Source: Flavobacteriales bacterium
GTDB lineage: Bacteria; Bacteroidota; Bacteroidia; Flavobacteriales_F; PHOS-HE28
Assembly: GCA_020635695.1 (NCBI GenBank)
Contig: JACJZH010000006.1
Location: 132,239 to 196,238, forward strand
Reading direction: 5' to 3'
DNA: 64,000 nt
How positions within the stretch are numbered: position 1 is the first letter of the stretch; each line of letters opens with the position of its first letter. The translations under genes and the position numbers were made by a program. The notes under the pieces were generated by a model. That model was given only the letters and a program-made list of their open reading frames with translations, was not told the DNA's origin and made no database searches. Below are positions 1 to 8,068 of this stretch, piece after piece.

Positions 1-1
1 G

Positions 2-1492
2 CCCGACGGCACCTGCCACATCGTGGCCAGCGAACGGACCGCCGACGGGTACGGCCCACCGCAGGAGCTCGAAGGCCTGGGCACCGGGCACAGCACGCAG
101 CCCATGGTCGCCCGCATGGGCAACGAGGAGCTGCTGTTCTTCGCCAGCACGCGGAGCGGTGGACCTGGTGGCATGGACCTGTGGGTGGGGAAGCTGAAGG
201 GTACCGACGTGCAGTTCGCCAGGCCCGTGGAGGGACCGCTGAACACCCCCGGCAATGAGAGCTGCCCATTCTACGACAGCCCCACGCAGACCCTCTTCTT
301 CAGCAGTGACTTCCATGCGGGCCTGGGCGGCTATGACATCTTCACCAGCCACCATGGACCCTTGGGCTTCGAGTCTCCGGTGAACCCCGGCGCCCCGATC
401 AACGGGCCGGCCAACGACCTGTACCCCGCGTTCGACGCAAGCACCGGCACCGGCCTGCTCACCAGCAACCGGGTGGGCAGCCTGGCGAAGAAGGGTGAGA
501 CCTGCTGCAACGACCTGTACCGCTGGCAGCTGAAGCAGGAGGAAGTGGCCGTCGTCGGTGAGAAGCCCGCGGTGGACACCACGACCATCAGTTACCGCCG
601 GCTCACCAGCCTGCGGGAGAAGCTGCCCCTGCGGCTCTACTTCCACAACGATGAGCCCGGTCCGCGCAGCTGGGACACCACCACCACGCAGGACTACGCA
701 CAGACCTACCGGGCCTACACGGCGCTGCTGCCCGACTACCGTGCCGCCTTCGGGGAGAACAACGCGGGCCGCGGGGCCATCGAGGCCTTCTTCCGGGACC
801 GCGTGGACCATGGCTTCGCACAGTTGAACGACTTCATCGCGCTGCTTCACCAGGCCCTGGACGAAGGGCAGAAGGTGGAACTCGTCGTGCGCGGCTTCGC
901 CAGTCCGCTGGCCAAGAGCGACTACAACCGGAATCTCTCGCTGCGCCGCATCCAGAGCATGATCAACTACCTGGCTCGCGTGGAGAGCGGTGCGTTGAAG
1001 CCCTACCTCGACGGTTCCGCAGCGAACGGTGGCCGGCTCACCGTGGTGAAGGCACCCTTCGGCGAGGACCGCTCGGCGGCCGGGGTGAGCGACGTGCTGG
1101 AGGACCTGCAGAACAGCGTGTACAGCGTGGCCGCCGCCAGCGAACGGCGCATCGAGATCGAGCAGGTGCTGGTGACCGATGCCGGTGTGGTGGAGGCCGA
1201 TGCCCAGGCCGTGGACCTCGGCGTACTGGCGCCGGGACAGGAACGTACCGTGCCCTTCACCCTGCGCAACACCGGCGATCGCCCGGTTACCCTGCTGGGC
1301 ACTGAAAGCGAATGCGGATGCACCACGGCCGAGCTCGGTGACACCACGATCCCGCCCGGTGGATCGCTCACGGTGGACGTGCACTTCAACGGGCGCGTAC
1401 CGGCAGGCCGCTTCACTCGCAGCGTGACCGTAAGGACCGATTCCGAGCCCGGGTCCATCACGTTCACGATCTTCGGCACGATGACCGAATGA
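2..1492 (+). CDS. OmpA-like envelope protein with PD40 repeats and C-terminal DUF1573 domain (5' truncated)
   Basis: The reading frame is open from the left edge, so the true start lies outside the window; an internal GTG at 23 is not a convincing start. The N-terminal part has WD40-like/PD40 beta-propeller repeats (LFFASTRSGGPGGMDLW, LFFSSDFHAGLGGYDIF). A central region resembles an OmpA-type peptidoglycan-binding domain (VRGFASPLAKSDYNRNLSLRR, then RRIEIEQV). The last ~100 residues are a DUF1573 Ig-like domain (LGVLAPGQERTVPFTLRNTG, with an ECGCT motif). Such proteins sit in the Bacteroidota periplasm or outer membrane; a structural or adaptor role is inferred. The stop overlaps the start of the peptidase gene, so the two are probably co-transcribed. 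Confidence 0.85.
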   Translation, partial: PDGTCHIVASERTADGYGPPQELEGLGTGHSTQPMVARMGNEELLFFASTRSGGPGGMDLWVGKLKGTDVQFARPVEGPLNTPGNESCPFYDSPTQTLFFSSDFHAGLGGYDIFTSHHGPLGFESPVNPGAPINGPANDLYPAFDASTGTGLLTSNRVGSLAKKGETCCNDLYRWQLKQEEVAVVGEKPAVDTTTISYRRLTSLREKLPLRLYFHNDEPGPRSWDTTTTQDYAQTYRAYTALLPDYRAAFGENNAGRGAIEAFFRDRVDHGFAQLNDFIALLHQALDEGQKVELVVRGFASPLAKSDYNRNLSLRRIQSMINYLARVESGALKPYLDGSAANGGRLTVVKAPFGEDRSAAGVSDVLEDLQNSVYSVAAASERRIEIEQVLVTDAGVVEADAQAVDLGVLAPGQERTVPFTLRNTGDRPVTLLGTESECGCTTAELGDTTIPPGGSLTVDVHFNGRVPAGRFTRSVTVRTDSEPGSITFTIFGTMTE

Positions 1493-2208
1493 TCATGGAC
1501 CAACGACTGCTGCTGCTCTCCAACTCGACCCTTCCCGGAGAACCCTTCCTCGGCTGGCCCGCCGAGCACATCCGCGATTTCCTGGGATCCCCGAAACGCG
1601 TGGCCTTCGTGCCCTTTGCTGCCGTGACCTTCGGGCATGACGAATACACGGAACGCGTGGCCGGCGTGTTCAAGACCCTTGGTCACGAAGTGTACGGCCT
1701 GCATGCCGAGGCCGACCCGGTGAAGGCCCTGGAGCGGGCGGACGCCGTGGCCGTGGGAGGAGGGAACACCTTCCAACTGCTGCGGACGCTCTACACCACG
1801 GGCCTGTTGCGCGCCATTCGCAAGCGGGTGCGGAACGGACTGCCCTACATCGGATGGAGCGCCGGCAGCAACGTGGCCTGCCCCACGGTGATGACCACCA
1901 ACGACATGCCCATCTGCGAACCGCCTTCCTTGCATGCGTTGCATGTGGTGGGCTTCCAGATCAATCCGCATTACACGGCGGCCACGTTGGAGGGGCACGG
2001 CGGTGAGAGCCGCGACCAGCGCCTGGCCGAGTACCTGGAGCTGAACCGCGACATGACCGTGGCCGGCCTGCCGGAGGGTTCCCTGCTGCGTGTGGAGGGT
2101 CCACAGGTGACCTTGGAGGGGCGGCCCATGAAGGTGTTCAGGCATGGGCAGGAGGCCGTGGAGGTCCCTTCCGGCGCCCGCATGGGCATGGAACTGAACG
2201 TTCGCTGA
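1489..2208 (+). CDS. pepE: Dipeptidase E (peptidase family S51)
   Basis: The product is a 239-residue cytoplasmic serine peptidase of family S51, which releases N-terminal aspartate from dipeptides. The nucleophile elbow GWSAGSN is visible, with Ser about residue 124. The glycine-rich AVGGGNTFQLL motif and the QINPHY segment, which carries the family histidine, are both present. Length matches the family (about 230 aa). The ATG at 1489 overlaps the upstream stop; a second in-frame ATG at 1495 would drop two residues and is equally plausible. The start/stop overlap suggests translational coupling. Confidence 0.9.
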   Translation: MIMDQRLLLLSNSTLPGEPFLGWPAEHIRDFLGSPKRVAFVPFAAVTFGHDEYTERVAGVFKTLGHEVYGLHAEADPVKALERADAVAVGGGNTFQLLRTLYTTGLLRAIRKRVRNGLPYIGWSAGSNVACPTVMTTNDMPICEPPSLHALHVVGFQINPHYTAATLEGHGGESRDQRLAEYLELNRDMTVAGLPEGSLLRVEGPQVTLEGRPMKVFRHGQEAVEVPSGARMGMELNVR

Positions 2209-2333
2209 GGGGGGTATTGCAGGGATCGGGAACGCGATCCACCTTTGCGGTACAACGCGCGGCATCTTCGGCTTCCGGTCGGAACACCCCCACTTCGGCA
2301 TGCCCACCGCGCATCCCCCATTTTACCGCCCCC

Positions 2334-2933
2334 ATGATGCATCCGGGCACCGCGCTCCGCTGGATCGGCGCTGAGCGTGGCTTCGGCGTGGTAGCCACCG
2401 AACACCTCCCCAAAGGCACCATCCTCTACGTCCTGGACCCGCTGGACATCGTCGTGCAGCCGGGTAGTTCCCAGGACAGCGACCCGCTGTACCAGCGTAC
2501 CCTGGAGACCTATGCCTACATCGAGCCCGACGGCCGCCGCGTGGTGTGCTGGGACCACGGGCGCTTCATGAACCACTGCTGCCATCCGAACAGCTTGAGC
2601 ACGGGCTACGGATTCGAGGTCGCCATCCGGGACATCGCGCCCGGCGAGGAGATCACGGACCACTACGCCGTGCTGAACCTGGAGCATGAGATGGAGCTGA
2701 GCTGCGAACGCCCGGACTGCTGCCGGCACATCTCCCCGGGCAGCCTGCCGCAACACCAGCCCTGGATGGACGAGGCCATCCGTCAGGCCCTGGCGGACCT
2801 TCGTGCCGTACCGCAACCGCTCCTGCCCCTGCTCCGTGCGGACACGGCCCGGTCGCTGGACCTGTACCTGCACACCGGCGAGGGCTATGCCTCGGTGCTA
2901 AGTTTACAGCACCTTCCGGGCCCCAGGCCCTGA
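2334..2933 (+). CDS. SET domain-containing protein (putative protein-lysine methyltransferase)
   Basis: A 199-residue protein carrying the SET signatures RFMNHCCHPN (about residues 77-86) and GEEITDHY (about 104-111), followed by a cysteine cluster CERPDCC like a post-SET zinc site. These motifs bind S-adenosylmethionine and form the catalytic core of lysine methyltransferases. An upstream in-frame TTG (2217) would add 39 low-complexity residues unlike the family, so the ATG at 2334 is preferred; 2337 is also possible. The stop overlaps the MscS start (TGATG). The substrate is unknown: bacterial SET proteins may modify DNA-binding or ribosomal proteins. Confidence 0.8.
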   Translation: MMHPGTALRWIGAERGFGVVATEHLPKGTILYVLDPLDIVVQPGSSQDSDPLYQRTLETYAYIEPDGRRVVCWDHGRFMNHCCHPNSLSTGYGFEVAIRDIAPGEEITDHYAVLNLEHEMELSCERPDCCRHISPGSLPQHQPWMDEAIRQALADLRAVPQPLLPLLRADTARSLDLYLHTGEGYASVLSLQHLPGPRP

Positions 2934-3835
2934 TGGCATCGCACATGGACGACCTCCTCGACCGGCTACCCGGGCTGCTGGACAAGCTGGGCTTCAACCT
3001 GCTGCTGCTGGGGAAGATCATCCTGATCATCCTGGGCGCGTTCATCCTCGAGCGCTTCATCCACTTCCTGCTGAAACGCGCCTACAAGCGGCGCGGCGCA
3101 CCCGGCAGGGAGGACCTGACGCGGTACCGCTTCCTCAAGAACGCCACGCGCTTCATCGTGGGCCTGATGGCCTTCGCCAGCATCGTGTACGCCATCCCTT
3201 CGGTGAAGCACCTGGCCGTGACGCTGTTCGCCGGAGCAGGCATCCTGGTCGCCATCCTGGGCCTGGCCACACAGCGCGCCTTCAGCAACATCATCAGCGG
3301 GGTGTTCATCGTGGGCTTCAAGCCCTTCCGGGTGGGCGACCTGCTGGAGGTGGCGGGTCACCGCGGAACCGTGGAGGACATCACCCTGCGGCACACGGTG
3401 ATCAACACCTTCGAGAACCGGCGGGTGATCATCCCCAACGCCTTGATCAGCGACGAGGTGTTGATCAACAGCACCATCAATGACGAGACCACCTGCCAGT
3501 TCGTGGAGTTCGGCATCAGCTATGAGAGCGACCTGGACCTGGCCATGCGCATCCTGCAGGAGGAGGCCGAGTCCCATCCCAGCTGCCTGGACCACCGCAC
3601 CGAGGAGGACCTGGCGACGGGCGAGCCCAAGGTGGCGGTGCGCCTGATCCAGATCGCGGATTCCTCGCTGGTCCTGCGTGCCTATGCCTGGGCGAGCGAT
3701 CCCTTGACCGCGCGCGCCATGCACTTCGACCTGAACCGTTCGGTGAAGCTGCGCTTCGACCGGGAGGGCATCGAGATCCCCTACCCGCACCGGACCATCA
3801 CCTACAAGGGGCCCGGCCCCGCACCAGCGGCATGA
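2933..3835 (+). CDS. MscS-family small-conductance mechanosensitive channel
   Basis: A 300-residue inner-membrane protein with three predicted transmembrane segments (about residues 20-40, 70-90 and 95-115). The pore-lining helix is followed by the typical MscS beta domain (FIVGFKPFRVGDLLEVAGHRGTV, IPNALISDEVLIN). MscS channels open on membrane tension and release osmolytes during hypo-osmotic shock. The length fits the short E. coli MscS type. It overlaps genes on both sides by 1-4 bases, so it is part of the same transcription unit. Confidence 0.92.
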   Translation: MASHMDDLLDRLPGLLDKLGFNLLLLGKIILIILGAFILERFIHFLLKRAYKRRGAPGREDLTRYRFLKNATRFIVGLMAFASIVYAIPSVKHLAVTLFAGAGILVAILGLATQRAFSNIISGVFIVGFKPFRVGDLLEVAGHRGTVEDITLRHTVINTFENRRVIIPNALISDEVLINSTINDETTCQFVEFGISYESDLDLAMRILQEEAESHPSCLDHRTEEDLATGEPKVAVRLIQIADSSLVLRAYAWASDPLTARAMHFDLNRSVKLRFDREGIEIPYPHRTITYKGPGPAPAA

Positions 3836-4893
3836 AGAAGGTCCGGAAGCGGTCGGAGAAGCGGGGACTGCCTCCCGGATCGCTGATCGGCGTGGGCGAA
3901 GCGGCCCACCACGCGGCGCATGCCCACCTGTTCACCTACAACAAGGACGAACTGATCGAGGGCGACATTCCTGACGCCGCGCAGTTCGTGCAACCCGACC
4001 CGGCCCACCACGTGAGCTGGCTGGACCTGGACGGGATCGACAACCAGGAACTGCTGGCCACCCTCGGTCAGCATTTCGACCTGCATCCGCTGCTGCTGGA
4101 GGACGTGCTGAACGTGGACCACCGCCCGAAGGTGGAGGAGTACCCGAACAGCCTGTTCGTGGTGGTGAAGATGCTGGACTACGACAAGGAACGGGACCTG
4201 GTCCGTTCCGAGCAGGTGAGCTTCGTCCTGGGGAAGGGATACGTGCTGTCGTTCCAGGAGCGACCAGGTGATGTGCTGGAACCGATCCGGGAGCGTTTGC
4301 GCAACAACCTGGGCCGGGTTCGCCGCATGGGCCCGGACTATCTCCTGTACGTGCTGCTGGACGTGATCGTGGACAACTACTTCGGCGTGCTGGACGCCTT
4401 GTCCGAGCGCGTATCGGAGCTTGAGCAACGGATCATGGTGCGCCCGCGCGAAGAGGACCTGCGCACCATCCAGGAGCTGCGGCACGAGCTGATCACCCTG
4501 GGCAGGAACGTCACTCCCACGCGGGAACTGGCCGGACGCATGAGCGTGATGGAGCACACCCTGATCGAGAAGGGCACCAAGCGCTACCTGAACGACCTGC
4601 AGGACCACACCGTGTACATCGCCGAGAGCATCGGCAGCATGCGCGAGGAAGTGGGCAGCCTGGAGAACACCTACCACGCCATGGTGAACCTGCAGATGAA
4701 CCAGGTGATGAAGCTGCTCACCGTGATCAGCACCATCTTCATCCCCCTGTCGTTCATCGCCGGTCTGTACGGCATGAACTTCCAGCACATGCCCGAACTG
4801 GGATCGCGGTACGGTTACTACATCGTGCTGGGGGTGATGGCCGCCATCGCCATTGGCATGCTCGCCTGGCTGAGGCATCGGAAATGGCTGTGA
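3832..4893 (+). CDS. corA: CorA-family magnesium/cobalt transporter
   Basis: A 353-residue protein with a long cytoplasmic N-terminal domain and two C-terminal transmembrane helices. The selectivity motif GMN is at about residues 314-316 (GLYGMNFQHMPELGSRYGYY), and the C-terminus is basic (RHRKWL). CorA is a homopentameric Mg2+/Co2+ channel. The ATG overlaps the MscS stop (ATGA). It ends the first gene run; the 279-base interval that follows holds a promoter-like motif and two small leader ORFs. Confidence 0.93.
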   Translation: MKKVRKRSEKRGLPPGSLIGVGEAAHHAAHAHLFTYNKDELIEGDIPDAAQFVQPDPAHHVSWLDLDGIDNQELLATLGQHFDLHPLLLEDVLNVDHRPKVEEYPNSLFVVVKMLDYDKERDLVRSEQVSFVLGKGYVLSFQERPGDVLEPIRERLRNNLGRVRRMGPDYLLYVLLDVIVDNYFGVLDALSERVSELEQRIMVRPREEDLRTIQELRHELITLGRNVTPTRELAGRMSVMEHTLIEKGTKRYLNDLQDHTVYIAESIGSMREEVGSLENTYHAMVNLQMNQVMKLLTVISTIFIPLSFIAGLYGMNFQHMPELGSRYGYYIVLGVMAAIAIGMLAWLRHRKWL

Positions 4894-4911
4894 AGGGGTG
4901 CTCCCGGGGCC

Positions 4912-4919
4912 TACATTTG
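4912..4919 (+). promoter_or_regulatory. Predicted -7 promoter element (TACATTTG) ahead of the polyamine genes
   Basis: TACATTTG matches the Bacteroidota sigma-A -7 consensus TAnnTTTG exactly. It lies 27 bases before the first leader ORF and 253 bases before the arginine decarboxylase start. No clear TTG -33 element is seen at the usual spacing. Confidence 0.55.
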
Positions 4920-4946
4920 CGCCGTTGCCAAGGTGACACCCGTACC

Positions 4947-5030
4947 ATGACGCACCGCTGCCCCATCCCGGACCGGAACGGTGCCCCGCTGCGCGCGGGG
5001 CGAGCGTGCGCCATCCCTCCCTTCCGATGA
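4947..5030 (+). CDS. Putative leader peptide 1 (27 aa, arginine-rich)
   Basis: ATG-initiated 27-codon ORF located just after the predicted promoter. Its product has five arginines (MTHRCPIPDR at the start, ending in PPFR). The stop TGA overlaps the ATG of the next small ORF (ATGA). GC-rich DNA yields arginine-rich chance translations, so coding status is uncertain. The chain of overlaps leading to an arginine-consuming enzyme is the main reason to list it. Confidence 0.3.
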   Translation: MTHRCPIPDRNGAPLRAGRACAIPPFR

Positions 5031-5176
5031 ACATCCGCGCGCTTCCCCCGTGGCGATCATGGCATGGCAGGACCCATGCCCCCCGCGAGCGGAGCACGTG
5101 CACCCTTGAACGAACGGTGACGTTCCGTGCAGGCCGCAACGGTCCCTGTGCGCAGCCCTCTCCTTCCCGCCGATGA
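5027..5176 (+). CDS. Putative leader peptide 2 (49 aa, arginine-rich) overlapping the arginine decarboxylase start
   Basis: ATG-initiated 49-codon ORF starting inside the stop of leader ORF 1. Its TGA (5174-5176) overlaps the decarboxylase ATG at 5173 in the ATGA arrangement. Ten of 49 residues are arginine, including the terminal RR. It does not resemble a known domain. If translated, it would couple ribosome progress through arginine codons to initiation of the arginine decarboxylase; this is inference. Confidence 0.3.
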   Translation: MNIRALPPWRSWHGRTHAPRERSTCTLERTVTFRAGRNGPCAQPSPSRR

Positions 5177-6585
5177 AGACGCGCTACATCGACCTGATCG
5201 AGCAGACCTTCGATTTCCCGAGGGACGAGTTCAAACTGGACGGTGACAACCTCGTGTGGAACGACCTGCCCCTGATGCAGTTGATCGAGAAGCACGGCAC
5301 CCCCATGCGCATCACCTACCTGCCGCGCATCGGGGAGAAGGTGGACATGGCCCGCGAGAGCTTCCGCAAGGCCTTCGAGGCACACGACTACCAGGGCAGC
5401 TACACCTACTTCTACTGCACCAAGAGCAACCACTTCAGCTACGTGATCGAGCAGGTGCTGAAGAAGGGCGTGGACCTGGAGACCAGCAGCGCGTACGACC
5501 TGGACATGATCGAGCTGCTGCTGGACAGCGGCCGGATGCGGCCGGACGCCACGGTGCTCTGCAACGGGTTCAAGGACGAACGCTACATCCGCAACATCGG
5601 CCGGCTCACCAAGCGGGGGATGCGCGTGATCCCCATCATCGACAACCTGGCCGAGCTGCACCAGCTGGACGAGGTGATCGACGGGCCCTGCGACATCGGC
5701 ATCCGCATCGCCGCCGAGGAGGCCCCCAAGTTCGAGTTCTACACCAGCCGCCTGGGCATCGGCTACAAGGACATCATCCCCTTCTACCTGGGCGCCGTGA
5801 GCCGCCAGAAGAAGTTCCGGGTGAAGCTCATGCACTTCTTCATCAACACGGGCATCAGCGACACGGCCTACTACTGGAACGAGCTGAGCAAGTGCGTGAA
5901 CGTGTACTGCGACCTGAAGAAGGTGTGCCCCGAACTGGACACGCTGGACATCGGAGGCGGTCTGCCGATCAAGAACAGCCTGAACTTCGACTTCGATGTG
6001 GACTACATGATCGGTGAGATCGTGGACCGCATCAAGGACATCTGCACCGACAACAAGGTGGACGAACCGCACATCTTCAGCGAGTTCGGGAGCTTCACCG
6101 TGAGCGACAGCGGCGCCACCTTCTTCAGCATCCTGAACCAGAAGAAGCAGAACGAGAAGGAGAAGTGGAACATGATCGACGGCTCGTTCATGACCACCCT
6201 GCCCGACACCTGGGCCATCAGCAAGCGCTTCATCATGCTGCCGGTGAACAACTGGGAGAGCGAGTACGAACGCGTGTTCCTGGGCGGCATGACCTGCGAC
6301 AGCGACGACTACTACAACAGCGAGCAGCACATCAACGCCATCTACCTGCCCCGCCACCAGGAGGACCGCCGGCAGGTGATCGGCTTCTTCAACACCGGCG
6401 CCTACCAGGACACCCTCGGCGGGTTCGGCGGCATCCAGCACTGCCTGATCCCCAAGCCCAAGCACATCCTGGTGGACCGCCTGCCGGACGGCACCATCAC
6501 GGACCGGGTCTTCGCCCCCCAGCAGAGCGCCGAGCGCATGCTGCAGCTGCTCGGCTACCTGCCCCGGCCGGAGGACGGCGTTTGA
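5173..6585 (+). CDS. Arginine decarboxylase (PLP-dependent, Bacteroidota type)
   Basis: A 470-residue fold-III (alanine-racemase-like) PLP decarboxylase closely resembling the protein annotated as arginine decarboxylase in Flavobacteriia. It would convert arginine to agmatine, the first step of polyamine synthesis. Visible features are the candidate PLP lysine in YCTKSNHFSYV (about Lys84), the ETSSAYDLD segment, LDIGGGLP (phosphate-binding glycines), SEFGSFTVSDSG and the C-terminal TGAYQDTLGGFGGI. The family is shorter than E. coli SpeA (about 650 aa). The next gene is a deoxyhypusine-synthase homologue; no agmatinase gene is seen in the window. Confidence 0.85.
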   Translation: MKTRYIDLIEQTFDFPRDEFKLDGDNLVWNDLPLMQLIEKHGTPMRITYLPRIGEKVDMARESFRKAFEAHDYQGSYTYFYCTKSNHFSYVIEQVLKKGVDLETSSAYDLDMIELLLDSGRMRPDATVLCNGFKDERYIRNIGRLTKRGMRVIPIIDNLAELHQLDEVIDGPCDIGIRIAAEEAPKFEFYTSRLGIGYKDIIPFYLGAVSRQKKFRVKLMHFFINTGISDTAYYWNELSKCVNVYCDLKKVCPELDTLDIGGGLPIKNSLNFDFDVDYMIGEIVDRIKDICTDNKVDEPHIFSEFGSFTVSDSGATFFSILNQKKQNEKEKWNMIDGSFMTTLPDTWAISKRFIMLPVNNWESEYERVFLGGMTCDSDDYYNSEQHINAIYLPRHQEDRRQVIGFFNTGAYQDTLGGFGGIQHCLIPKPKHILVDRLPDGTITDRVFAPQQSAERMLQLLGYLPRPEDGV

Positions 6586-6613
6586 AAAAACGCGTGGCGA
6601 TCGGTCCGGCTTC

Positions 6614-6621
6614 TATATTCG
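6614..6621 (+). promoter_or_regulatory. Predicted -7 element (TATATTCG), near-leaderless
   Basis: TATATTCG matches the TAnnTTSG pattern seen before many genes here and lies 8 bases before the ATG at 6630. Transcription from it would start at or very near the start codon. It may give the downstream gene its own promoter within the polyamine pair. Confidence 0.5.
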
Positions 6622-6629
6622 ACCCCGAC

Positions 6630-7616
6630 ATGTTCACGCCCGATGCCTCCCGACCGGTGTCCTCCTTCATGGAGCACCACTACCTGCACTTCAACGCCGC
6701 GGCCCTGATGGACGCCGCCAAGGGCTACAAGGAACACCTGGGCAAGGGCCGCAAGATGATGGTGACCCTGGCCGGCGCCATGAGCACGGGCGAGCTGGGC
6801 AAGATCCTGGCCGAGATGATCCGCCAGGACAAGGTGCACGTGATCAGCTGCACCGGTGCCAACCTGGAGGAGGACGTGATGAACCTGGTGGCCCATGACC
6901 ACTACGAGCGCGTGCCCCACTACCGCGACCTGACCCCGCAGCAGGAACGCGAGCTGCTGGACCGTGGCATGAACCGGGTGACCGACACCTGCATTCCCGA
7001 AGAGGAGGCCTTCCGCCGGCTGGAGAAGCATGTGGTGGACCTCTGGAAGAAGGACCAGGCCGAAGGGAACCGGCGCTTCCCCCACCAGTATTTCTACGAA
7101 CTGATCCGCTCCGGCGTGCTGGAGCAGTACTACCAGATCGACCCGAAGGACAGCTGGATGGTGGCCGCCGCCGAGAAGGACCTGCCGATCATCGTGCCCG
7201 GTTGGGAGGACAGCACCCTGGGCAACATCTTCGCCGCGCACTGCCTGGTGGGCGACTGCGAGCCGCGGATCATGAAGAGCGGCATCGAGTACATGATGTG
7301 GCTCGCCGACTGGTACACGAACGAGGCCGGCAACGACGGCATCGGGTTCTTCCAGATCGGTGGCGGCATCGCAGGCGACTTCCCGATCTGCGTGGTGCCC
7401 ATGCTGCACCAGGACCTGGAGCGGGAGAACGTGCCCTTCTGGAGCTACTTCTGCCAGATCAGCGACAGCACCACCAGCTACGGCAGCTACAGCGGCGCCG
7501 TGCCCAATGAGAAGATCACCTGGGGCAAGCTGGACGCCGACACACCGAAGTTCATCATCGAAAGCGACGCCACCATCGTGGCCCCTCTTCTATTCGCGTA
7601 CGTACTGGACATGTGA
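6630..7616 (+). CDS. Deoxyhypusine synthase-like protein (probable homospermidine or spermidine-related synthase)
   Basis: A 328-residue NAD-dependent enzyme of the deoxyhypusine synthase fold. Bacteria lack the eIF5A substrate, and characterised bacterial members make homospermidine from polyamines. Conserved blocks include AGAMSTGELG, SCTGANLEED, PGWEDSTLGNIFA, GGGIAGDFPICVVPM and NEKITWGKLD, whose lysine corresponds to the catalytic lysine of the human enzyme. The ATG at 6630 gives the family-typical N-terminus (SSFMEHHYLHFNAA). An upstream TTG at 6582, overlapping the previous stop, would add 16 atypical residues. Placement after arginine decarboxylase indicates polyamine metabolism; the exact substrate is unproven. 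Confidence 0.85.
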   Translation: MFTPDASRPVSSFMEHHYLHFNAAALMDAAKGYKEHLGKGRKMMVTLAGAMSTGELGKILAEMIRQDKVHVISCTGANLEEDVMNLVAHDHYERVPHYRDLTPQQERELLDRGMNRVTDTCIPEEEAFRRLEKHVVDLWKKDQAEGNRRFPHQYFYELIRSGVLEQYYQIDPKDSWMVAAAEKDLPIIVPGWEDSTLGNIFAAHCLVGDCEPRIMKSGIEYMMWLADWYTNEAGNDGIGFFQIGGGIAGDFPICVVPMLHQDLERENVPFWSYFCQISDSTTSYGSYSGAVPNEKITWGKLDADTPKFIIESDATIVAPLLFAYVLDM

Positions 7617-7622
7617 CCCACC

Positions 7623-7988
7623 ATGCAACGCCTGATCCGTTCGTTCAACACGCTCACCGATGCGCTCAAGGAGCTTCTCCAGGAGCAGTATCCGGACGGC
7701 ATCGACAGCTCGCACATCAAGACGGTGCCCACCGCCAAGGGGGAACTGCTGCGGGTGATCGAACTGCGCACGGCCGACGCCATCTACCTGATCAAGATCA
7801 ACTCCGAGAGCCGCCAGGAGATCGAGGAATACCTGGAGCAGGACGACGACGGGGATGATGGCGATGACGGCATGGACGGCATGGACGATGCCGATGATGA
7901 CGACCTGGGCGGCGATGATGAGGATGACGACGAGGAGGAAGACGATGCCGATGACGCCGGGGACGAGGAAGAGGACGACGAGGACTGA
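7623..7988 (+). CDS. Small protein with extreme poly-acidic tail
   Basis: A 121-residue protein. Residues 1-75 form a compact domain (MQRLIRSFNTLTDALKELL, VIELRTADAIYLIKI). The last ~45 residues are almost entirely Asp/Glu with Gly, Ala and Met, encoded by degenerate GAY/GAR runs. Similar short acidic-tailed proteins occur across Flavobacteriia and are sometimes labelled 'DNA primase' without support. It starts 6 bases after the upstream gene, so it is probably co-transcribed with the polyamine genes. The acidic tail could bind cations such as polyamines; that is speculation. Confidence 0.8.
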   Translation: MQRLIRSFNTLTDALKELLQEQYPDGIDSSHIKTVPTAKGELLRVIELRTADAIYLIKINSESRQEIEEYLEQDDDGDDGDDGMDGMDDADDDDLGGDDEDDDEEEDDADDAGDEEEDDED

Positions 7989-8068
7989 GGCTCGATGAAC
8001 CGCAGGCTGTTCAAACCTGCCTTCGCCCACCTGCATCAGCCTGCCGTCGGCCTGCCGACCTTCAGGTC

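Noticed and set aside
1003..2307. 434-residue minus-strand frame opposite pepE
   Set aside because: Composition of a shadow frame and antisense to a peptidase with an intact catalytic motif.
3802..6465. 887-residue open frame on the minus strand across corA and arginine decarboxylase
   Set aside because: It is antisense to two clear genes, has low-complexity His/Val/Leu/Asp composition typical of GC-rich shadow frames and shows no domain.
7623..7988. DNA primase annotation sometimes given to this small acidic protein
   Set aside because: No primase motif (zinc finger or TOPRIM) is visible in 121 residues.
7784..8014. Poly-serine protein on the minus strand opposite the acidic tail
   Set aside because: It is simply the complement of the GAY-repeat region.
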